Source of the DNA: Clostridia bacterium
GTDB lineage: Bacteria; Bacillota; Clostridia; Christensenellales; Aristaeellaceae
Reading direction: 5' to 3'
NCBI GenBank assembly: GCA_017936765.1
Contig: JAGBEX010000043.1
Location: 1-64,000, forward strand
Length of the DNA stretch: 64,000 bases
Shown here piece after piece: positions 1 to 7,743 of this stretch (its first letter is position 1; each line of letters opens with the position of its first letter). Position numbers and translations under genes: made by a program. The notes under the pieces were generated by a model. That model made no database searches and was not told the origin of the DNA. It saw only the letters and a program-made list of their open reading frames with translations.

Positions 1-656
1 AGTTTCACCGTATGACCGGACATGAGGAATATAATGATTTCATATGCCGGACTCACCACAATTCTGCTGCCTATGAAACGAGGCTTTGCACACACAATTC
101 TATCCGTGTTACCGTCATCCGGGAAATCGTGCGGGATACGCTCCATGCGGTCAATCGTTATGCCATCACGGATGAGGAAGACTTCCGTCGCAGACTTGTT
201 CGGAAAGCGGCAGCTTATCAGCCGGATGATCGAAAGCAACTGGCAAAGCGCATCCGCGATAAAGAGAAGCGCATCGCCCGCCTGGAACATCTGCTGAAGA
301 AGCTGTACGAGGATTATGCCCTGGGACATATCCCGGAGGAACGCTTTGACAAGCTGTCTGCGCAGTACGAGCAGGAGGAAGCTATGCTGAAAGCAGAACT
401 TACAGATGATCAGACTCGGCTGAACGAAGTGCAGACTGCCTCTGCGCAGACCGACAAGTACCTTGCCCTTGCTCGCAAATATCGGGACTGCACAGAAGTA
501 ACGGACGACATGATCCTCGCCTTTGTGGAGAAGATCGTCGTCTATCGTACCATCCGCCCAGCCAAGGGACAAAGCACACGACAAATCGAGGTGCACCTGA
601 ACTACATCGGACAATTTCCTATCCCGACGGAAGGAATGGAGAATGAAAATGAATAA
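1..656 (+). CDS. Large serine recombinase, C-terminal fragment (start outside window)
   Basis: This is the C-terminal part of a large serine recombinase of the TnpX/TndX type, which excises and integrates the element. The reading frame is open from base 3, so the catalytic N-terminus lies upstream of the window. About 215 residues are visible: a basic coiled-coil-like region (DRKQLAKRIRDKEKRIARLE) followed by a DUF4368-like end, with the typical TDDMILAFVEKIVVY and EVHLNYIG segments. The gene ends just before a strong terminator. The translation from ATG at 12 is only an artefact of the window edge. Confidence is high for the family, none for the missing part. Confidence 0.88.
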   Translation, partial: FHRMTGHEEYNDFICRTHHNSAAYETRLCTHNSIRVTVIREIVRDTLHAVNRYAITDEEDFRRRLVRKAAAYQPDDRKQLAKRIRDKEKRIARLEHLLKKLYEDYALGHIPEERFDKLSAQYEQEEAMLKAELTDDQTRLNEVQTASAQTDKYLALARKYRDCTEVTDDMILAFVEKIVVYRTIRPAKGQSTRQIEVHLNYIGQFPIPTEGMENENE

Positions 657-674
657 CGGCCCAACACCCAACAG

Positions 675-711
675 GCAACGCATGAGGCGACTCGGCGTTG
701 CTTCTTTTTTT
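675..711 (+). terminator. Rho-independent terminator after the recombinase
   Basis: GCAACGC (675-681) pairs perfectly with GCGTTGC (695-701), followed by TTCTTTTTTT. It separates the recombinase from TnpW. Confidence 0.85.
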
Positions 712-730
712 GTAAGAATCAGGAGGAACA

Positions 731-928
731 ATGACGAAGACTACCCCTATGATGGAAGTGACCCGCCGATACGGGCATACCGTTTACACGATCAGCGCCT
801 TCGGAAGTCCAGAAAGCGCCTGTACTTATGAAGACCGGCTGCTGAATCTGATCCAGCATGAAGCGGATAAAATGGACAGTTGCAAGAAGAATAGTGATGA
901 TTCCGAAACCAAAGTCAACAAAATCTAA
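731..928 (+). CDS. tnpW: Transposon-encoded protein TnpW
   Basis: This 65-residue protein has the start MTKTTPMMEVTRRYGHTVYT and the segment CTYEDRLLNLIQHEA, which I recognise as the TnpW family carried next to large serine recombinases in clostridial transposons. Its function is not established. The start ATG at 731 has a good ribosome site (AGGAGG, 721-726). It lies downstream of the recombinase terminator, so it probably has its own promoter or is read through. A longer overlapping frame at 643-831 is a shadow. Confidence 0.8.
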   Translation: MTKTTPMMEVTRRYGHTVYTISAFGSPESACTYEDRLLNLIQHEADKMDSCKKNSDDSETKVNKI

Positions 929-1005
929 AAGAGCAAGTATTGTGAGATGGCATACTGAAAGGCGGCCTGCTGCACCCTGCGCCGGTCATCTTTTGCATGC
1001 TTGGA

Positions 1006-1080
1006 ACTTCGCGCCAACTTGGCGCGAAGTCTGCAAACCCAGTAAAATCAAGGCTTACAACTTCGTGCCAACTTTGCACA
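1006..1080 (+). repeat. Inverted repeat plus partial direct copy upstream of parM (operator or parC candidate)
   Basis: ACTTCGCGCC (1006-1015) and GGCGCGAAGT (1021-1030) form a perfect 10-bp inverted repeat around AACTT. A partial second copy, ACTTCGTGCCAACTTT, follows at about 1060-1075. The pair lies directly upstream of the ParM gene, where type II partition systems keep their centromere/operator. Binding by the ParR-like protein is an inference. Confidence 0.6.
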
Positions 1081-1104
1081 CCCCATTCAGAAAGGAAAAT
1101 GATT

Positions 1105-2034
1105 ATGATGAACATGAAAAACAAGCCCGTTGTCATCGGCATCGACCATGGCTATGGCAACATGAAAACCGCCCACTGCTGCTTCCGAACCGGCATCATG
1201 CCCATTGACGGAAATGAGCCTGTGTTCAGCAGCGACATCCTGACCTACGACGGTAAGTCCTATGTGATCGGTCAGGGCCACAAGGAATTTACCGCCGACA
1301 AAATGCTGGATCAGGATTACTATCTCCTGACGCTGGCTGCTATCGCCCGCGAGCTGCACATCCGCAACCTGACCACTGCCCGTGTGGTACTGGCGGTCGG
1401 CCTGCCGCTGACCTGGGTGTCCGCGCAGAAGGAGAGCTTCCGGGCATACCTCATGCAGCATGAAGCTGCCGACTTCACCTTCCGCGAGGCAGCATACCAT
1501 GTGGAGTTCGCCGGCTGCGAGGTGTTCCCCCAGGGCTTCTCTGCTGTGGCTGCCCAGCTACGGGATTTCTCCGGCATCAATATGCTGTGCGACATCGGCA
1601 ACGGCACCATGAACGTGATGTACATCAACGACCGTAAGCCCATCCCGCAGCGCTGCTTCACGGAGAAGTACGGTGTCCACCAGTGCGTGCTGGCCATCCG
1701 GGAGAACCTAATGCGCACCTGTGGCGTGACCATTGACGAGGCCATGATCGAGCGTATCCTGCGCACCGGCAAGGCTGAGGTTGGCGAAAAGTACATGGCT
1801 GTCATCCGGCAGACCGCTGAGGAGTACATCGGCGGCATCTTCCGCAAGCTGCGCGAACATGAGTACAACCCCGATCTGGTGAAGCTGTATGTCATGGGCG
1901 GCGGCAGCTGCATGGTGAAGCAATTCGGCAAATACGACCCGGCGCGCGTGAATTTCAACCACGATATCTGTGCCACTGCCAAGGGCTACGAGCTGCTGGC
2001 AACGGAGCGTCTGCGGAAGGCCGGTGAGCTGTGA
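1105..2034 (+). CDS. parM: ParM/StbA-like actin-fold plasmid segregation protein
   Basis: About 309 residues of the ParM/StbA actin-like ATPase family, which forms filaments that push DNA copies apart. The N-terminal phosphate-1 loop is visible (VVIGIDHGYGNMKTA), the second actin-fold phosphate loop appears as NMLCDIGNGTMNVMYI, and the adenosine-type motif near the C-terminus is VKLYVMGGGSCMVKQF. I chose ATG 1105 because AAGGA (1092-1096) lies 8 bases upstream; ATG 1099 is in frame but too close to that site. The stop overlaps the start of the next gene (TGATG), so the two are translationally coupled. In an integrated element it probably stabilises the excised circle. Confidence 0.85.
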   Translation: MMNMKNKPVVIGIDHGYGNMKTAHCCFRTGIMPIDGNEPVFSSDILTYDGKSYVIGQGHKEFTADKMLDQDYYLLTLAAIARELHIRNLTTARVVLAVGLPLTWVSAQKESFRAYLMQHEAADFTFREAAYHVEFAGCEVFPQGFSAVAAQLRDFSGINMLCDIGNGTMNVMYINDRKPIPQRCFTEKYGVHQCVLAIRENLMRTCGVTIDEAMIERILRTGKAEVGEKYMAVIRQTAEEYIGGIFRKLREHEYNPDLVKLYVMGGGSCMVKQFGKYDPARVNFNHDICATAKGYELLATERLRKAGEL

Positions 2035-2390
2035 TGAAGCGCATCTTCACCACGACGCTGCGGTTGGACATGACCGATGAGGAGGATCGTCAAGCGTGGT
2101 CGCATCTACAGCGGATGGACAAGAAGCAGTACCGGTCCTACAGCAAGGCAATTGTGGCAGCGGTCAACGACTATTTCGGACGGCAGGAGCAGCTGGCAGC
2201 AGACCCATATCTGGAAACCCGTGAGAAAGAAGATGCTTTCCTGCAACGGATTGAGAGCACGATCTGCAACGCTCTGCGGTTTGCACCTGTGCCAATGGCG
2301 GCAGTGCAGCCGTACACGCCCACACAGACCGAACCGACACCGGCAGACGTCGATCTGTCCACGGCGCTGGACTTCGCTGATAGTTTCTGA
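2034..2390 (+). CDS. ParR-like DNA-binding partner of ParM
   Basis: A 118-residue protein coupled to parM through a TGATG overlap. The N-terminus MKRIFTTTLRLDMTDEEDRQ resembles a ribbon-helix-helix strand and helix, and the middle (YSKAIVAAVNDYFGRQ) resembles the second helix of RHH proteins; the C-terminus is proline-rich and likely disordered. Size, position and coupling match ParR, the adaptor that binds parC and the ParM filament. GTG at 2031 is in frame, but ATG 2034 is preferred. The assignment rests mainly on context, so the name ParR is a working label. Confidence 0.65.
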   Translation: MKRIFTTTLRLDMTDEEDRQAWSHLQRMDKKQYRSYSKAIVAAVNDYFGRQEQLAADPYLETREKEDAFLQRIESTICNALRFAPVPMAAVQPYTPTQTEPTPADVDLSTALDFADSF

Positions 2391-2536
2391 TACCAGTACC
2401 GCTCCTGGTTGGTATTGCTGTAATACCAATCAGGGATGTGCCTGATACCAGTCCCAACACCGACCAACAATGCAATACCAACCCTGTGGCCATCTGGTAT
2501 CACCCCGGTACCGGATGGCCGTTCTTTTGATACCAG
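2388..2536 (+). repeat. Seven copies of an RATACCAR half-site (parC-like iteron array)
   Basis: Copies of GATACCA/AATACCA occur at 2388, 2422, 2443, 2474 and 2528, and in reverse (TGGTAT) at 2409 and 2494. The pair at 2409-2416 and 2422-2429 is a perfect inverted repeat, TTGGTATT/AATACCAA. Several spacings are 20-21 or 31 bases, roughly whole helical turns, as expected for cooperative protein binding. The array starts at the ParR-like stop codon and ends at the next gene's ribosome site. Confidence 0.7.
2488..2528 (+). terminator. Hairpin with T-rich tail within the iteron array
   Basis: GGCCATCTGGTA (2488-2499) pairs with TACCGGATGGCC (2509-2520) over 12 bp with one G-T pair, then GTTCTTTT. 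It probably terminates parM-parR or attenuates the downstream gene. One iteron forms part of the stem, so protein binding and termination could interact. Confidence 0.65.
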
Positions 2537-2550
2537 AAAGGAAAACGAAC

Positions 2551-2754
2551 ATGACTGAACATGAAAAGAAACTGATCCAGGCACGACACCGACTGGAGGA
2601 GGCCCAGATGCGCGACCGGGACAAGGAACGGAAGGCACGAACCCGCCGACTGATCCAGACCGGAGCGATCCTCGAAAAAGCTTTTCCCCAAGCACGAACC
2701 ATGACCACCGACGAACTGGAGGAGTACCTGTGCAGTACGCTGAGAACCGAGTAA
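2551..2754 (+). CDS. DUF3847 family small protein
   Basis: This 67-residue, highly charged helical protein (basic stretch DRDKERKARTRRLIQTGAIL) matches the DUF3847 family carried by mobilizable and conjugative elements of Firmicutes upstream of relaxase genes. Its role is unknown; a DNA-binding or relaxosome accessory role is plausible but unproven. ATG 2551 follows AGAAAGGA (2535-2542). It is separated from the relaxase gene by a hairpin-rich gap. Confidence 0.75.
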   Translation: MTEHEKKLIQARHRLEEAQMRDRDKERKARTRRLIQTGAILEKAFPQARTMTTDELEEYLCSTLRTE

Positions 2755-3100
2755 CCAGACAACCGACGAAGGAGGCGTTCCGGGCAACCGGAATGCTTCC
2801 GCTTCTTTTTATCCCCGAAGGGCGCACTGACTCACCACCCGAGGGGCGGTGGTCTCCCCTGACGGGGCCGTGCGCTCTCCGAGGGGACATTTCGTGTCTG
2901 CGGACACGACCAAAGGGCTTTCCGCTCGTCCTTTGGAAACCTTCGGTCGCTCTCCTCACAGAGAGCGACAGGCTGCGCTGTCATATCCCCATATGCCATC
3001 CCATCCTGCGCCTTGCTGTCCTGCCACTGGCAGCACATCTGCGGCATGACGCAACCTGCCACCGGCAGCTTGCGGGCACGACGAGGCTGGGTTACGACGA
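2755..3100 (+). other. Gene-free, hairpin-rich stretch upstream of the relaxase; oriT candidate
   Basis: No convincing gene is present here. Consecutive inverted repeats are visible: CGTGTC/GACACG (2893-2908), CCAAAGG/CCTTTGG (2910-2936) and the perfect 9-bp GTCGCTCTC/GAGAGCGAC (2946-2969), with a GC-rich repeat before them. The transfer origin of MobA/MobL elements normally lies directly upstream of the relaxase gene and contains such hairpins, so this is the best oriT candidate. I could not identify a nic site. Confidence 0.5.
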
Positions 3101-3115
3101 AGGAGGTGAACGCAA

Positions 3116-4792
3116 GTGGCCATCTATCACATGCAGGCAAAGGTCGTGAGCCGTGGCAAAGGTCGCTCCGCCGTGGCAGCCTCTGCATACATGAGCTGTT
3201 CCAGCGTGACGAATGAGTACGACGGCGTCCATCACGACTACACGCGAAAGAAAGGTCTGATGTGGGAGCAGGTGTTTCTTCCGGAGAATGCGCCCGTTGA
3301 GTGGCAGGAACGCGCTGCCCTTTGGAACGCCGTGGAGGATGCGGAAAAGAGCAAGGATAGCCGCCTTGCACGGGAGTTCGTGGTAGCCCTGCCACGTGAG
3401 CTGAACCCGGATCAGCAGATCACCCTGCTGACGGAGTACATCCAGCAGCAATTCGTAGCAGACGGCATGTGTGCCGACGTGGGCATCCACGATCCCAACC
3501 CTCCCGGCCATAATCCCCATGCTCATATACTACTGACAATCCGTCCGCTGGATGAACAGGGAAAGTGGCAGTACAAAACAGAAAAGGAGTATCTGTGCAT
3601 CCGTGGCGATGAGGAGCTGGGCTTCACGGCAGTCGAATTTCTCCATGCGCAAGACGAGGGCTGGGAGAAGCAGTACCCCTATCTGGTCGGTAAGAAGAAG
3701 GTGTACATGACCACAGCTGACGGCGAAGCACAGGGCTTGAAGCGTGCCTCCAAGCATCCGAAAAGCACCACCTACGGCAGACAGAATCCCATCACCGAGC
3801 GCTGGAACAGCGAAAGCCAACTGATCCTCTGGCGCAGCGCATGGGCGGATATCGTCAATTTGCATCTGGAACGGGTTGGCTCCACCGAGCGTGTTGACCA
3901 CCGCAGCCACGCCGAGCGCGGACTGGACGAACAGCCCACTATCCATGAAGGAATTGCTGCCCGTGCGATGGAGAAGAAAGGCATCATCTCCGACCGGTGT
4001 GAGCTGAACCGGCAGATCAAGGCCGACAATGCGCTGCTGCGGGAGCTGAAGGATTTGGTCACCATGCTGTCCGAGCTTGTAGCCGATGCAGCATCCTCCA
4101 TCACCGACCAGCTGACCAAGCTGCGCGAGAAGCTGATTGTGATCTGTTACCAGATAAAAGCTATCATCAGGAGCAGGGATAAGCGCACCGCGACCATTCA
4201 GGCAATTCAGCCGAAACTGAAGCGGTACAATGAACTTACGCAGCAGATCAGGCAGAAGTCCAAGGCTCGCAAGGCGCTGGTGGCAGAGCGGAAGAACACC
4301 TCCAAGCTGAATCTCATCAAGCAGCACGACCTGTCCCGGCAGATCACGACACTCACAGAAGAAATCGAAGAACTGCGCTCCGAAAAGGAAAATCTTCTGC
4401 TGGATCTCGGCTGTGCGGATGATTCTGGCATCAAGGCGGTGCAGAGCGAAATCACAGCCATGGAGGCCAGCTTGCACAAGCTGGATGAGCAGAAGGATAG
4501 GTATTCAGCTGAGCTGGATGAAACCCTGCAACAGTACAAGCAGCTGCAAAGTCAGGCAGAAGCAGAAGATCAGCAAAAGATACGCACCGATGCCGCTGCG
4601 GCAGCCTCCGCAAGATTGCAGCAGGCATATGGGAAGCACTACAATGCACAGTTGGCACGGGAAAGTCAGCAGGATGTTGCTGCATGGCTCGGCGAATCAA
4701 CGCAGCCTGCATCCATTCGGGAGCGTCTTCATCGTGCCGAAAGGAAAACACATTCTGCCCCCAAGCACTATCAAGATAAACCTGAACGATAA
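3116..4792 (+). CDS. mobL: MobA/MobL family relaxase (MOBQ type)
   Basis: A 558-residue relaxase that would nick oriT and lead the strand into a recipient. The N-terminal catalytic domain covers roughly residues 1-230: AIYHMQAKVVSRGKGRSAVA with a following tyrosine (SAYMSC) as motif I, and the metal-binding histidine motif GHNPHAHILL as motif III. The rest is a long charged coiled coil (about 300-510). The start is GTG 3116, set by AGGAGGTGA at 3101-3109. A terminator follows directly. No type IV coupling or secretion gene is present in the visible part, so the element would be mobilised in trans. Confidence 0.92.
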   Translation: MAIYHMQAKVVSRGKGRSAVAASAYMSCSSVTNEYDGVHHDYTRKKGLMWEQVFLPENAPVEWQERAALWNAVEDAEKSKDSRLAREFVVALPRELNPDQQITLLTEYIQQQFVADGMCADVGIHDPNPPGHNPHAHILLTIRPLDEQGKWQYKTEKEYLCIRGDEELGFTAVEFLHAQDEGWEKQYPYLVGKKKVYMTTADGEAQGLKRASKHPKSTTYGRQNPITERWNSESQLILWRSAWADIVNLHLERVGSTERVDHRSHAERGLDEQPTIHEGIAARAMEKKGIISDRCELNRQIKADNALLRELKDLVTMLSELVADAASSITDQLTKLREKLIVICYQIKAIIRSRDKRTATIQAIQPKLKRYNELTQQIRQKSKARKALVAERKNTSKLNLIKQHDLSRQITTLTEEIEELRSEKENLLLDLGCADDSGIKAVQSEITAMEASLHKLDEQKDRYSAELDETLQQYKQLQSQAEAEDQQKIRTDAAAAASARLQQAYGKHYNAQLARESQQDVAAWLGESTQPASIRERLHRAERKTHSAPKHYQDKPER

Positions 4793-4800
4793 ACGAATTA

Positions 4801-4848
4801 CCCGCCATGAGGCAGACTTATCTGCTTCATGGCGGGCTTATTTGTTTT
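4801..4848 (+). terminator. Terminator after the relaxase gene
   Basis: CCCGCCATGAGGCAG pairs with CTGCTTCATGGCGGG (4801-4836, with a small imperfection) and is followed by a T-rich tail (TTATTTGTTTTTG). Confidence 0.85.
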
Positions 4849-4909
4849 TGTTGTATACGCCGGATGCTTGGCGGTAGTTATGAGAATAAGGCGTGACTGT
4901 GACAGCAAG

Positions 4910-5101
4910 TCATTGCATCCATCTTAAGCTGCTTTGCAACATACACAACTTTCGCGCAGTCATGCAGATCCTTTGTGGTGGTCCGGGGACGGTATAGGGC
5001 ATCGTTGCAGCCGGGTGTTGGTTATAGCGTCCCGTGCCTACATGACAGTGGGCCATTTGCCATGTTCCGTCCAGCGGCAGGGTGATATGTTTCAGCGTCA
5101 T
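4910..5101 (-). pseudogene. 5' remnant of a glycoside hydrolase (GH2-like sugar-binding N-terminus), cut by the element
   Basis: On the minus strand, 13 bases after the GH28 stop, AGGAGA precedes ATG at 5101. The first 36 or so codons (ITLPLDGTWQMA ... TMPYTVPG) look like the N-terminal sugar-binding domain of GH2-type enzymes, in which a L(N/D)GTWQ motif is followed by a VPG turn. After VPG the similarity stops and the frame runs into a stop at 4910. I infer that insertion of the mobile element removed the rest of the gene. A different minus frame is open across about 4,885-4,990 (ends at TAA near 4,886) and may belong to the element. The GH2 assignment rests on about 35 residues. Confidence 0.6.
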
Positions 5102-5114
5102 AAGCCGTCTCCTG

Positions 5115-6395
5115 TCAGTCTTGCTTGACGATCTGCATCCCGCGCAGCATCAACCCGGTCGTCTCCACCTGCGCGCCGCCTGCGATATACAGCGCGCAGT
5201 CAGTCCGGATGGTATGCACAGCGTCGTTTGGAGCAAGATCAAGGCGCTCGCCCTTGAGGACGATGTTTTCGGAGGGCTTGCGGATGTAGTCGATATCCCG
5301 CAGCGTTACCTCGCGGATGTTGCCATTGACACCAACGATGCCCATGGCATTTTCACCCGTGCAGGTCACATTGCTGATGTGAACATTTCTTATGGCACAG
5401 TCTGTCATGCGGGTAGGCCGCTGCTCGACGGGCACGTATTTATCCTGCGACACAGCCATCATCAGGATGGGCTCACCATTGCCCCACCAGTTGCCTGCCC
5501 GGACGCGGGTGTCGATCAGACAATTCGTCGCGCGGACGTTCTCGACCAGCGCGCATTCATCGTGAGCCATGAAGGTCAGGCCGCGGTTGGATTCCCGGAT
5601 GATGCAGTTTGTGATCAGCACGTTTCGTACCACTGAGTACATATAGCCGATCACGAGCGCCTTGGAGCAGGAGCGCAGGATGCAGTTTGTGATCACAACG
5701 TCCTCGCAGGGCTTCTCCCAGTTGGTGATGGCGCTCAGGGCGATGCAGTCGTCGCCGGAGGAGATATTGCAGTCGGAGATGATGACACCCTTGCAGGCGG
5801 TGACATGGATGCCGTCATCATTGGGGATGGTCAGATCCGTGTCGATGGTCAGCCCCAGGCACTTGACATCCTCGCATTCGGAGAAGGTCGTCGTCCAGCA
5901 GGGTGCGTCGATGATGCGGATGCTGCGCAGGGTCACGCTCCGGCAACCGTGGAAAAAGATGCACTGACCGGGGCGCTTTGTGATGGGATGGGTGCATTCG
6001 TGCGTTTGCTCCTTGGTGAAGGGAACCGACCCTTCCGGCACATTCCACGCGTTCATGTCGTAGAAGCAGTGACCGCTCAGGTCGATGGTGCCATAGCCGT
6101 CAATGGTGATGTTTTCCTGATACAGGCAGACGAGGAAGGCGGTCAGGTCGCCCATCTCGTTGTGATGGTAGGGCTGCACGGGATAATCTGCAAGATCGCC
6201 GCTGGCCTTCAGTACAGCTCCGGAGGACAGGTGCAGACTCACGCCCCTGTTCACCAGCGTACCGGAGAGAAACACGCCCTCTGGGATCAGCACTGTGCCA
6301 TGCACCTTCGCCGCGTCATCCATGGCGGCCTGAATGGCGGCGGTGTTCATCGTCACGCCGTCACCGACAGCGCCGTATGTCATGATATCAAACAT
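5115..6395 (-). CDS. GH28 family glycoside hydrolase (polygalacturonase-like)
   Basis: A 426-residue right-handed beta-helix enzyme of the GH28 pectinase family. The N-terminus (MFDIMTYGAVGDGVTMNTAA) is typical, and the catalytic aspartates are visible in PNDDGIHV (residues 191-198) and SSGDDCIAL (212-220). The usual NTDG is NDDG here, and the canonical histidine and RIK motifs are not obvious, so the substrate may differ from homogalacturonan. There is no signal peptide, suggesting a cytoplasmic enzyme acting on imported oligosaccharides. It sits between the GH1 gene (13-bp gap) and the truncated GH2-like gene, in one operon. Start ATG 6395 has AAAGGAGA upstream. Confidence 0.85.
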   Translation of the reverse strand: MFDIMTYGAVGDGVTMNTAAIQAAMDDAAKVHGTVLIPEGVFLSGTLVNRGVSLHLSSGAVLKASGDLADYPVQPYHHNEMGDLTAFLVCLYQENITIDGYGTIDLSGHCFYDMNAWNVPEGSVPFTKEQTHECTHPITKRPGQCIFFHGCRSVTLRSIRIIDAPCWTTTFSECEDVKCLGLTIDTDLTIPNDDGIHVTACKGVIISDCNISSGDDCIALSAITNWEKPCEDVVITNCILRSCSKALVIGYMYSVVRNVLITNCIIRESNRGLTFMAHDECALVENVRATNCLIDTRVRAGNWWGNGEPILMMAVSQDKYVPVEQRPTRMTDCAIRNVHISNVTCTGENAMGIVGVNGNIREVTLRDIDYIRKPSENIVLKGERLDLAPNDAVHTIRTDCALYIAGGAQVETTGLMLRGMQIVKQD

Positions 6396-6408
6396 TCTTT
6401 TCTCTCCT

Positions 6409-7743
6409 TTACTTCAACAGATTTGCACCGTTCTGTGCGATCATATCCCGATACCAGAAAGCGGAGTCCTTCCAGATGCGCTCCTGTGTTTCATAGTTCA
6501 CATAAATCAGCCCGAAGCGTTTGTTGTAGCCGCTGTTCCACTCGAAATTGTCCATCAGCGACCAGTACATGTATCCCAGCACAGGTACGCCCTCCTGTAT
6601 CGCCTGGTGGAGGCTGCGCAGATGGCGTGCGATGAAATCAATGCGCTGCGGATCATGGACTGTGCCGCCATCCAGCGCCACCCAGTCCAGATTGGCCATG
6701 CCGTTTTCGGTAATCAACAGCGGCAGGCGGTAGCGCTCGTACAGGAATTTCGCCATGTGCCGGAAGCCTTCCGGCGTGATGGGCCAGCCGTTGCTGGTCT
6801 CTGCCTCTCCGGGCACGCGGTATCCATTCAGTGTCGGTGCATGGTAAAAGTTGAAGCCGAAGAAGTCCAGCGGCTGGGATATGCAGGCCATATCGCCCTC
6901 GTGTACATCAGGAAGCCAGTCGGAGAAGGCCTGCAGGCCATCCTCCGGATATGCGCCGGTGAAGACCGGTTCCGTCCACCAAGGCGTGCACCACACGCCA
7001 TCTTCCCGGCAGCAGGTAAACATACGCTGGCGCGCTGCTTCCACATCGGCAGGCGCGTCGCTGTCGGGGAGGATGTAGTTCAGCGCCGGAGCAAAGCCGA
7101 TTTTCGGCGTTGTTTTGGCATACTCACGGATCACCTGCATCGCTCTGCCATGCGCCAGCAGCAGGTGATGCGTCACCTGAAACACGTACCGCCTGGGCAG
7201 CCTCATCCCAGGAGCCTGTAAAGCAATCTCATGTCCGCACTGCGCGAAGCACTGGGGCTCGTTCAAGGTGATCCACCATTGCACCCGATCACTCAGGCGG
7301 TCAACGACGATGCGGGCATATTCTGCGAACCAGTCGGCGACCTCCCGGTTCAGCCAGCCGCCGCGTGCCATCAACGCCTCAGGGAAATCCCAATGAAAGA
7401 GCGTCACAACGGGCGTGATCCCGGCAGCGAGCAGCTCGTCCACCAGATCGCTGTAGAATTGCAGACCGGCCTCGTTTACCCTTCCCGTTCCCTCGGGCAG
7501 GATGCGCGGCCAGCTGATGGAAAACCGGTACGCCTTCAGCCCCAGCGCCTTCATATGTGCCACGTCCTCCCGGAAGCGGCGGTAATGGTCGCAGGCGGTA
7601 TCGCCGTGATGATTGCCCGCGATCACACCCGGCTGGTGCGCAAAGGTATCCCAGATGGACACACCCTTGCCGTCTGCCTGCGGGCTTCCCTCAATCTGAT
7701 AGGACGAGGTTGCTGCGCCCCAGAGAAAATCATTCGGAAACAT
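6409..7743 (-). CDS. GH1 family beta-glycosidase
   Basis: A 444-residue GH1 enzyme, the normal family length. MFPNDFLWGAATSSYQIEG is the classic N-terminus. The acid/base glutamate lies in WITLNEP (Glu162) and the nucleophile in LITENGMA (Glu346). No signal peptide, so it acts in the cytoplasm on beta-glucosides or beta-galactosides; I cannot separate these or the 6-phospho type from sequence. The start ATG 7743 follows GGGAGGA and lies inside the end of the AraC gene (14-bp overlap), which indicates translational coupling. A longer frame reaching 7899 is an overlap with the regulator gene. Confidence 0.93.
   Translation of the reverse strand: MFPNDFLWGAATSSYQIEGSPQADGKGVSIWDTFAHQPGVIAGNHHGDTACDHYRRFREDVAHMKALGLKAYRFSISWPRILPEGTGRVNEAGLQFYSDLVDELLAAGITPVVTLFHWDFPEALMARGGWLNREVADWFAEYARIVVDRLSDRVQWWITLNEPQCFAQCGHEIALQAPGMRLPRRYVFQVTHHLLLAHGRAMQVIREYAKTTPKIGFAPALNYILPDSDAPADVEAARQRMFTCCREDGVWCTPWWTEPVFTGAYPEDGLQAFSDWLPDVHEGDMACISQPLDFFGFNFYHAPTLNGYRVPGEAETSNGWPITPEGFRHMAKFLYERYRLPLLITENGMANLDWVALDGGTVHDPQRIDFIARHLRSLHQAIQEGVPVLGYMYWSLMDNFEWNSGYNKRFGLIYVNYETQERIWKDSAFWYRDMIAQNGANLLK

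Larger units (their letters stand above)
1..4990 (+). mobile_element. Right-hand part of an integrated mobilizable element (serine recombinase / MobA-MobL type)
   Basis: The stretch carries a large serine recombinase (C-terminus only, the rest lies outside the window), TnpW, a ParM/ParR-like pair, a DUF3847 protein and a MobA/MobL relaxase, all on the plus strand. This gene set matches Tn4451-like integrative mobilizable elements of Clostridia, where the recombinase lies at one end and reads toward the mob gene. No conjugation (type IV secretion) genes are seen here, so transfer would need a helper. The right boundary is inferred: after the relaxase terminator at about 4,845 the sequence changes, near 4,965-4,995, to the 5' part of a minus-strand glycoside hydrolase gene. 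The exact attachment site is not resolved. Confidence 0.75.

Noticed and set aside
643..831. A 62-codon frame between the recombinase and TnpW
   Set aside because: It spans the terminator and overlaps TnpW in another frame; no family features.
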